A DNA stretch of 5,870 nucleotides from JBFJVZ01 sp041623895 (GTDB lineage Bacteria; Planctomycetota; Planctomycetia; Pirellulales; Pirellulaceae). Position 1 is the stretch's first letter, and every line of letters starts with the position of its first letter. Below, piece after piece: positions 1 to 4,163 of this stretch. Position numbers and translations under genes: made by a program. The stretch spans positions 1 to 5,870 of the forward strand of contig JBFJVZ010000441.1 in assembly GCA_041623895.1 (NCBI GenBank), written 5' to 3'. A model generated the notes under the pieces. It did no database searches, had not been told where the DNA came from, and saw nothing but the letters and a program-made list of their open reading frames with translations.

Positions 1-523
1 CGTCAGCTTCAACGGCTTGGTATGCCTGGCATACCGACTGACTTGTGGGGTGCAAGTCCCCTGTACGAGAACGAGACCCTTACGGAAAGGCAGTATACCA
101 ACTGTGACTCGAAAGGACCAAGTACGAGACGAGGGCAACTGCGGAAGGGCGACCGACCGTGGGAAGGAAGCCTGCGAACGTGTGCGTAAACGCCGGGTTT
201 GTTCATCGCCACCCGGACACGTTCTCGTCAAAGCTGCGAGGTTACGAACAGAAACGCCATACAAGGCCGGGGCGGTCAGGCGAGCAGGCCCATCACGAGC
301 GAAGCCATTCCAGGCGACCGCCCAGGTAAATGACGGACTTGCGCAGCGAAGCATCACGCTCTTATCCGCGGAGATCTGCACAGACGACATGCGTGTCGTC
401 GTCGCTCCAGCCAGTAGGGCTTGCCCGAAAACCTGGAACGCGGTGAGGCAACTCATCGCGGCGGTGCAGAAGTCAGCAGAGGCCATAGTACGACCGCCAC
501 TGGTGATCGGAAGGTGCCGAACC

Positions 524-668
524 ATGAGCAATAAGGAGGAGCTACCAGCGAACTCGGTTCGAGGATATTACTCCGACCGGAGTCAACCGAACCGGCGCGC
601 GTTAGCAAGCCAACCTTGAGCCTGTCTTCGTAAGAAAACTCAGGAGCAGAGCTTGCTCCTGCTCATGG
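524..668 (+). other. Domain IV of the intron, small and lacking a reverse transcriptase
   Basis: Boundaries are approximate. An ATG at 524 follows the pre-ORF motif, but the frame stops at 619 after about 31 codons and shows no reverse transcriptase, maturase or endonuclease motif. The segment is instead built of stems: CGGTTCG 555-561 pairs with CGAACCG 588-594 and encloses ACTCC 570-574/GGAGT 579-583. A perfect 8-bp hairpin CAGGAGCA/TGCTCCTG lies at 641-648/654-661. It is either a natural ORF-less domain IV or the scar of a deleted ORF. Confidence 0.6.
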
Positions 669-669
669 A

Positions 670-697
670 ACCGCCGTATGCGGACCCGCACGGTGGT
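670..697 (+). other. Intron domain V (catalytic hairpin), short form
   Basis: The lower helix pairs ACCGCCG (670-676) with CGGTGGT (691-697), including a G-U pair in the CGC triad (672-674). The upper stem is TGCG (679-682) with CGCA (687-690), loop 683-686. CGC rather than AGC as the triad is characteristic of group IIC introns. The hairpin is 28 nt, whereas domain V is normally 32-34 nt with a 2-nt bulge on the 3' strand. Here the 3' strand appears to lack about 4 nt (one repeat of a GCAC-type sequence) and the bulge is absent or moved to the 5' side. Confidence 0.65.
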
Positions 698-735
698 GTG
701 GGGGCCGCGGCCAGCAATGGCCGCGACTACCCGAT
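698..735 (+). other. Intron domain VI with bulged branch-point A and 3' splice end
   Basis: The distal stem 706-712/719-725 is seven perfect pairs (CGCGGCC/GGCCGCG) with loop AGCAAT. After a C705/A726 mismatch, GGGGG (700-704) pairs with C727, T728, C730, C731 and C732, leaving A729 bulged. That A is 7 nt from the last intron base T735, the normal position for the branch-point adenosine that attacks the 5' splice site. The end could be 735 or 736 because T735 and T736 are identical. Confidence 0.75.
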
Positions 736-762
736 TACCTGAAATTCCAACAGGGATGAGAC
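736..762 (-). other. Intron 3' exon; possible interrupted start of an attC site
   Basis: These 27 bp separate the intron from the stop codon of the adjacent gene. Read on the minus strand they end in TTTCAGGTA at the intron junction. IIC-attC introns enter the bottom strand of attC at 5'-TTGTT/T-3'. If the unseen 5' exon ends in TTGTT, the restored top strand would read CAGGT(A)AACAA, close to the YAACAA beginning of an attC R'' box. Only the short R'' side would lie here and the rest of the attC would be beyond position 1. This depends on sequence outside the window. Confidence 0.35.
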
Positions 763-1320
763 TTAGAACTCGACGTTCTCAAATACGAATGTCAATTTCT
801 TCCCATTCACTTTGGTTACTTGCACTTCAAGTTTGGCCGGAAAGATCGCCGATAGTTGAGTGTTGCCGTTCAACAAGTGCTGCGACTCAATTCCAGTAGC
901 CTTTGGGTCCACCACAAGTTCTGGAAGACGAGGCTGCCACTTCGGCGGGCTGAAAAATCTGTCGGCGGAAACAACTGTTCTCTTGCCATCGACGAAATCG
1001 ATCCTGGATACGCCGAGTTTCTTAGTTTCTCCCATGACCGACACTGAAAATGTAACAAGTCGAGCAGGAAGATGCTGTCGTAACTTTTCAGCGAACTCTT
1101 TTCCACGTTTTGATTCTTTTTCCTTGGCTTTCAGCCACGCCGAAGCGTTCACGATTCGGTCAACTGTCACCTTCTCAAGCTGGACCGTAATACCATCCTG
1201 GGTTGCGGAATGGACTGTGTCAGGCTTCCGCAATTCTTGAGCGTCGAGATAAACGCACGAATGAAAAATGCCAATTAGAAATATGCAGGCAACAATGGAA
1301 AATTGTTTGGCGAGGTACAT
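763..1320 (-). CDS. Small secreted protein of unknown function
   Basis: 185 residues, not recognised. Residues 1-28 look like a signal peptide: Lys5, a hydrophobic stretch at about 8-19, then LDA-QE as a possible signal peptidase I site after residue 27. Cys22 is not in a good lipobox (FHSC), so a lipoprotein is less likely. The mature part has a Lys/Glu-rich helical stretch (about 62-84) followed by alternating beta-like segments (88-97, 104-118, 163-184), giving a small basic alpha/beta domain, possibly periplasmic. The ATG at 1320 is chosen because it gives the full signal peptide and has AGGA about 6 nt upstream (TAGGAATCAA). Base composition is lower in GC than the downstream genes (sampled 60-bp stretches of 35, 42 and 48 percent against 52 and 67 percent in the propeller gene), which suggests separate acquisition. 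It lies between an attC-like palindrome upstream and an antisense intron downstream, so a cassette gene is a reasonable reading. That it is a gene is fairly sure; its role is unknown. Confidence 0.75.
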   Translation of the reverse strand: MYLAKQFSIVACIFLIGIFHSCVYLDAQELRKPDTVHSATQDGITVQLEKVTVDRIVNASAWLKAKEKESKRGKEFAEKLRQHLPARLVTFSVSVMGETKKLGVSRIDFVDGKRTVVSADRFFSPPKWQPRLPELVVDPKATGIESQHLLNGNTQLSAIFPAKLEVQVTKVNGKKLTFVFENVEF

Positions 1321-1479
1321 TTGATTCCTATTCAGATAAAACGAAATGCGATTTAACGACCGGCATTACCGAGCACAGCCTATGTGGTTTCCATTTGTAA
1401 AAATCTTATGTCGTGCTTCGTGTGAATGCCATGGTTATCCGCCGCCCTGGGTTAGTGAGGTATCAAGAACCACCCAATT

Positions 1480-1567
1480 GGAACCGTTACCGATCACCGA
1501 GGACCGAGAGTTGAGCATCCATTCGTGAAAACGATCGACCGGTCCTTCGGTGCGATCGGATGGTTCC
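1480..1567 (-). other. Candidate integron attC site (imperfect 88-bp palindrome)
   Basis: Plus-strand fold: GGAACC 1480-1485 pairs with GGTTCC 1562-1567; internal loop GTTA 1486-1489 against AT 1560-1561; CCGATC 1490-1495 with GATCGG 1554-1559; bulge GC 1552-1553; ACCGA 1496-1500 with TCGGT 1547-1551; bulge T1546; GGACC 1501-1505 with GGTCC 1541-1545; apical loop of 35 nt. That is 22 base pairs. attC sites have an outer R helix containing AAC/GTT, an unpaired central spacer, an inner L helix, extrahelical bases on one arm of the bottom strand and a variable terminal part; all are matched. With cassettes on the minus strand, plus is the bottom (recombining) strand, and the bulged G and T fall on the R''/L'' arm as expected. 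Only the AAC/GTT core of the R consensus matches. The minus-strand arm CGGTGATCGG recalls attC arms I associate with planctomycetes (from memory, unchecked). Confidence 0.45.
1528..1558 (-). terminator. Possible intrinsic terminator of the 1579-2112 gene
   Basis: CGATCG 1532-1537 pairs with CGATCG 1553-1558 and ACCG 1538-1541 with CGGT 1548-1551, with G1552 bulged and a 6-nt loop. On the minus strand the stem lies about 20 nt after the stop codon and is followed at once by TTTT. It uses the same bases as one arm of the attC-like fold, so the two structures are mutually exclusive. Confidence 0.4.
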
Positions 1568-1578
1568 CCGGTCCTGTG

Positions 1579-2112
1579 TCATTTGTTGGTGCGCTGCCGA
1601 TCAACAAAATCCTCGATTTCACCACCGGATTCGACCGTAAATTCGGTTGGGATAGAAAGCGAATCAAGCTTGATGTCGTTAGCAATCCAAATATCAAAGG
1701 TGACGTTTCGCCGGTCGCAATTGCAGCGCCCACGCAGAATATCATCGGAGGGACAGGATCTGCGGACAGACCAGTCCACAGCTAATTGATTGCGTTCCTG
1801 TTCACCCAAGCCAGTGACCGGTTGCTCATTCGGGTAATCAACAGTTTTCGTGCCAGTGTGCAAAATGACGTTTGCGCGGCGATGCTCCGAAATGGAACGA
1901 GCGATTGCGACCAAGTGACGATTGAGTCGTGCAGTGTCGCCGTGGAAGTACGCTATGTCACCGTGGTCGGATATCCACCCGCCAATGCATCCAGTATCTG
2001 CTTTCTCGATGTCACGTTGTCCATACGCAACGGTGAGTGCATGCACAGTTGAGACGGAGAGCAGGCAAGCTACAAGCGAAGCGGCACAAATGGCTAATCG
2101 TTGCGTTGTCAT
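1579..2112 (-). CDS. Small secreted cysteine-containing protein of unknown function
   Basis: 177 residues, not recognised as a named family. Residues 1-25 form a clear signal peptide: Arg5, hydrophobic core about 6-21, cleavage after VHA at 25. The mature protein of about 152 residues has four cysteines (42, 120, 130, 132), suggesting disulphides or metal binding outside the cytoplasm. Landmarks: GCIGGW at 41-46, a helical stretch about 60-80, an SCPSDD turn at 119-124, RCNCDRRNVTFDIWI beta segment at 129-143, and an acidic C-terminal part (GGEIEDFVD, 163-171). The ATG at 2112 has AAGGA only 3-4 nt upstream, which is close but usable. A possible terminator and an attC-like palindrome follow its stop, and the gene upstream lies in the same orientation 166 bp away. 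It could be the sole gene of an integron cassette. The existence of the gene is well supported by the signal peptide; function is unknown. Confidence 0.75.
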   Translation of the reverse strand: MTTQRLAICAASLVACLLSVSTVHALTVAYGQRDIEKADTGCIGGWISDHGDIAYFHGDTARLNRHLVAIARSISEHRRANVILHTGTKTVDYPNEQPVTGLGEQERNQLAVDWSVRRSCPSDDILRGRCNCDRRNVTFDIWIANDIKLDSLSIPTEFTVESGGEIEDFVDRQRTNK

Positions 2113-2145
2113 ACGTCCTTGAGTTGTCGTTGGGGTTAAATACTT

Positions 2146-2166
2146 AGTTGGATAACGGCTCCGCAG
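2146..2166 (-). other. Possible cassette boundary, attC R'-like motif
   Basis: On the minus strand GCTGCGGAGCCGTTATCC runs from 2167 to 2150, ending 37 bp before the next start codon. GCCGTTATCC resembles the 3' end of attC sites as I remember them from planctomycete cassettes. CGATAA at 2248-2243 (minus) could be the partner box, since GATAA and TTATC are complementary over 99 bp, but the inner arms do not pair. Only a degenerate site or chance similarity can be claimed. Confidence 0.2.
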
Positions 2167-2240
2167 CTAAATCCCCTTCGATAGGAACGCAATTAAGTAG
2201 ACACCAATGCCCGGAGCAGAGTGATTCACGTAGACCTCCG

Positions 2241-2291
2241 CATTATCGAAACTAAAAACTGCATCTACCGACCAAAAACTATTGGTAGATG
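2241..2291 (-). terminator. Possible intrinsic terminator overlapping the OsmC stop codon
   Basis: A perfect 8-bp inverted repeat CATCTACC 2262-2269 / GGTAGATG 2284-2291 with a 14-nt loop. On the minus strand it is followed by CAGTTTTTAGTTT. The stem includes the last codons and the loop the TAG stop of the OsmC gene. The stem is modest in GC and the T run begins 3 nt after it, so strength is uncertain. Confidence 0.4.
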
Positions 2292-2695
2292 AAGTCGATG
2301 GGTGCATCAATGCCCGGATGCAGACTCTTGTGGACGGGGCACTTTCGCGCCGCTTCCTCCATCCGGCTGCGCATCGCGGGATCATCCACTGCCCCCGGCG
2401 GGATCGTGACCACGGTTTTCAATGCACCGATGCGGCGGACCGGTGACGTGATCATCTCCTTGGATACTTTCACCTGGCTGCCTTTCAAATCGATCCCGTG
2501 ACGCTCGGCCACCAGTCCCAGAATCGTTAGTACGCACGTCCCCAAAGCGGTCGCGACTAAATCGGTTGGCGAAAATGACTCGCCTTTTCCGCCATTATCA
2601 GTCGGTGCATCCGTCGTCATTGTCGCACCGCTCGGTCCGTGCGTGGCAACCACGCCAAGCTGGCCAACGTACTTTCCGGTAATTTCAACTGCCAT
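2279..2695 (-). CDS. OsmC/Ohr-family protein (thiol peroxidase-like)
   Basis: 138 residues, a full-length OsmC-type domain of the cytoplasm. OsmC and Ohr proteins reduce organic hydroperoxides with a pair of cysteines in a domain-swapped homodimer. Both cysteines are visible: Cys54 in SPTDLVATALGTC (the long central helix, residues 42-66) and Cys119 in RKCPVHKSL. The N-terminal part (1-30) is the beta-sheet that wraps the partner subunit, and the ending HPGIDAPIDFIY is typical for YhfA/OsmC-like members. The order of motifs and length fit the OsmC subgroup rather than Ohr, but substrate cannot be told from sequence. The ATG at 2695 begins a standard N-terminus (MAVEITGKYVGQL); upstream there is only a weak GACGAG purine run. 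The gene seems to stand alone: 228 bp with a palindromic repeat separate it from the DUF3500 gene, and a dyad lies 55 bp before its start. Confidence 0.92.
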   Translation of the reverse strand: MAVEITGKYVGQLGVVATHGPSGATMTTDAPTDNGGKGESFSPTDLVATALGTCVLTILGLVAERHGIDLKGSQVKVSKEMITSPVRRIGALKTVVTIPPGAVDDPAMRSRMEEAARKCPVHKSLHPGIDAPIDFIYQ

Positions 2696-2749
2696 GGGAA
2701 CTCGTCTTTGCGTGAATGGTTTGGGTATCTTTTGGTTACGGAGCTCAGC

Positions 2750-2766
2750 AGACTGCCAAACAGTCT
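2750..2766 (-). promoter_or_regulatory. Perfect dyad upstream of the OsmC-family gene, possible operator
   Basis: AGACTG 2750-2755 and CAGTCT 2761-2766 form a 6-bp perfect inverted repeat with spacer CCAAA, 55 bp upstream of the start codon. OsmC/Ohr genes are often controlled by thiol-based repressors or OxyR, but this dyad does not match an operator that I recognise. It may be chance. Confidence 0.2.
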
Positions 2767-2809
2767 ATCGTGATTGGAATTCTTCTCGTGCTGCTTCGAG
2801 TCAGTTGTT

Positions 2810-2902
2810 GTGTGCCGCGAAAAGGGGTCAGACTTTCGGCTAAAAACCTGAACTGCCGAAGCTCTTGACGAGCTTCGCGACCCGAGAGTTCGGACGGCAC
2901 AC
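2810..2902. repeat. 93-bp palindromic intergenic element, REP- or MITE-like
   Basis: Ends are a perfect 8-bp inverted repeat, GTGTGCCG 2810-2817 / CGGCACAC 2895-2902. Inside, CGAA 2818-2821 pairs with TTCG 2889-2892, GGGTC 2825-2829 with GACCC 2879-2883, and a separate perfect hairpin CGAAGCTC 2857-2864 / GAGCTTCG 2870-2877 has a 5-nt loop. The phrase AAAAGGGGTCAGACTTTCGG resembles sequence often found near REP-associated Y1 transposases (memory, unchecked). It carries no gene and fills the gap between two minus-strand genes. No second copy lies in the window, so mobility is inference. Confidence 0.45.
2842..2891 (-). terminator. Possible intrinsic terminator of the DUF3500 gene
   Basis: Minus-strand reading: AGTTC's partner GAACT 2887-2891, then the 8-bp stem GAGCTTCG/CGAAGCTC (2877-2857) and the closing AGTTC 2854-2850, followed by AGG and TTTTT (2846-2842). 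It begins 33 nt after the stop codon. The outer pairing has an unequal internal loop, so the inner 8-bp hairpin is the firm part. It lies inside the 93-bp palindromic element, which would therefore double as terminator. Confidence 0.4.
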
Positions 2903-2923
2903 GGAATGTGCCTGCTGCTTTGG

Positions 2924-4099
2924 CTAATGCTTGTGATGCTTTTCGATGTGCTGACGCAGCAGGTCTTTGCCGTAGTCGTTTCCATTGGGTGTCCGCATCA
3001 CCGCGTGAATGTGATCCCGGGAGGGCTGGCGTGAACGAAATGGTGCAACCCGTCGCTGATGATCGAATTCAAGCAGAATCACCGGGCTATGGACTCGATA
3101 GTAAAAAACGCTGTCATCGGTCGTGCCGCCGATCCAGGCAAAGTACGTGCGGTCAAGATGCTGCCGCACCTCGTTCATTTTGACTTTGGCATGCCCATCG
3201 TCCATGTTGCCGACGTATTGCTCGATCACGGCAAGCAGGAGTTTCTTCTGGTCGTCGTCTAACTTCGCAGCCGCGACTCCGGCATAGTCCAGATCGATGT
3301 TGTCTTGATACGCTTGCGCGAGGGCATTGTTGCCGGTTTTTTCGTTGCTCAGGATCGCTTCCCGCTTTTGACTCTCGCTGAGCGACTGGATCAGAACCAG
3401 GCCTTTGTCTTGTTCTGCCTGCATCACGACCGTGCCCTTGAATCGGCCGGTGGTCGCACGAATTGGCTCGCTGCCAATGAAGACGGGCGACATGACAACT
3501 TGATCGCCCAAGACAAAGTAATTGATGATCAAATGATGCCCATCGACCTGCCATCCCCATGGCTCCGTCGTTGACGGTTCACCCATGATCGTGATCCAAT
3601 ACAACCACTCACCGTACTCGTCGAAATTATTGGCAAGCTCGGCCAGCGTACCGTTCAGCTTCATGATGTCCTCGGAAAGTTTCAGTCCTCGCGCGCTGAG
3701 ACTTTCCCGCATCAAGCCAAACGCGAGATCTCGCTGGGTCTGGTCCATTTCTTTGAAACTGACGCCCAGACGTACGGGGAAGTGGCGGTTGTCCCAGCGC
3801 CGCCATTCCGGATCGTCAATCGGAAAAGTCGTCTTCTCGCGCTGCTGATCGGAAAGCCCATCCAAGAATCGCTCGGCTGCTTTGACAACCGCCTCCGTGG
3901 TCACACCCGTTGATTCGATTTTGAAAAGCCCGGGTTCGATTTGTCCGTCAGCCACAATCCCGCGATACGGCTGCGCGATCAAGGCCTCGGGGTTACCGCG
4001 CCGAGGTCCAAATCCTGCTCGCTGGGCGATTGCCGTGACTGTGACAAACGCGAGCGTAGCGGCGACGATCGCTAACGGTTTCTTTGCAGATTTCATCAT
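2924..4099 (-). CDS. DUF3500-family secreted protein
   Basis: 391 residues. Recognised as DUF3500 (function unknown) by its landmark segments: WGWQVDGHHL at 181-190, VFYYRVHSPVILLEFDHQ at 331-348, and HIHAVMRTPNGNDYGKDLL at 363-381, ending in a His-rich tail (QHIEKHHKH). Many of these His and Asp residues are of the type that bind metal or act catalytically, but the role is not established. A signal peptide (Lys3, Lys6, Lys7; hydrophobic 9-24; cleavage after AIA at 25) sends it out of the cytoplasm. Residues 67-145 are mainly helical, with the FLDGLSDQQREKTTFPIDDPEWRRW-type stretch near the N-terminus also common in this family. Start: ATG codons at 4099 and 4096 are adjacent and no good Shine-Dalgarno sequence precedes them; either is possible. 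It follows the PQQ propeller gene by 64 bp on the same strand, so co-transcription is likely. Confidence 0.88.
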   Translation of the reverse strand: MMKSAKKPLAIVAATLAFVTVTAIAQRAGFGPRRGNPEALIAQPYRGIVADGQIEPGLFKIESTGVTTEAVVKAAERFLDGLSDQQREKTTFPIDDPEWRRWDNRHFPVRLGVSFKEMDQTQRDLAFGLMRESLSARGLKLSEDIMKLNGTLAELANNFDEYGEWLYWITIMGEPSTTEPWGWQVDGHHLIINYFVLGDQVVMSPVFIGSEPIRATTGRFKGTVVMQAEQDKGLVLIQSLSESQKREAILSNEKTGNNALAQAYQDNIDLDYAGVAAAKLDDDQKKLLLAVIEQYVGNMDDGHAKVKMNEVRQHLDRTYFAWIGGTTDDSVFYYRVHSPVILLEFDHQRRVAPFRSRQPSRDHIHAVMRTPNGNDYGKDLLRQHIEKHHKH

Positions 4100-4163
4100 T
4101 TGATTTTGACGGGTGAAAACCGGACGCTAACGCGTTGCGGCTGATAAAAGTGCCGCCGCCCAA

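Larger units (their letters stand above)
1..735 (+). ncRNA. Group II intron RNA, 3' part, without a reverse transcriptase ORF (5' end outside window)
   Basis: A self-splicing retroelement RNA. Seen directly: dense RNA-like stems and no convincing protein. Examples are 2-6/38-42, 19-24/30-35, 47-50/58-61 (GGGG, loop TGCAAGT, CCCC), and a branched structure with outer stem 176-183/217-224 enclosing 184-186/191-193 and 193-198/211-216. The stretch around 470-490 (agtcagcagaggccatagta) is the type of sequence found just before the ORF in bacterial group II introns. A domain V-like hairpin (670-697) and domain VI with a bulged A (700-732) end in CTACCCGAT, a normal 3' end (AY). The CGC triad in domain V suggests subclass IIC. 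The GTGYG 5' end is not in the window. Domain IV, where a reverse transcriptase of about 400-450 codons would sit, spans only about 150 nt. The RNA class is confident; the subclass is inference. Confidence 0.85.

Noticed and set aside
17..619. A 200-codon open frame on the plus strand
   Set aside because: It lies wholly inside the intron RNA, has no recognisable domain, and is dense in Arg/Ala/Pro, as expected from translating structured GC-rich RNA. It does not contain reverse transcriptase motifs.
524..619. The 31-codon end of that frame starting at the ATG after the pre-ORF motif, as a remnant of the intron-encoded protein
   Set aside because: Position fits, but the peptide shows nothing I recognise from group II reverse transcriptases.
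1..735. RNase P RNA, tmRNA or a riboswitch
   Set aside because: The domain V/VI-like hairpins, bulged A and AY 3' end fit a group II intron; hallmark sequences of the other RNAs are not seen.
2810..2902. A further attC site
   Set aside because: The outer boxes (GTGTGCCG/CGGCACAC) lack AAC/GTT and the internal pairing does not follow the R/spacer/L order; a REP- or MITE-like element fits better.
2617..2985. 122-codon minus-strand frame spanning the OsmC upstream region
   Set aside because: It runs through the palindromic element and overlaps both neighbours out of frame; no protein features.
3153..3560. 135-codon minus-strand frame within the DUF3500 gene
   Set aside because: Shifted-frame shadow of a well-supported gene; the sequence is Arg/Gln-rich without domain features.
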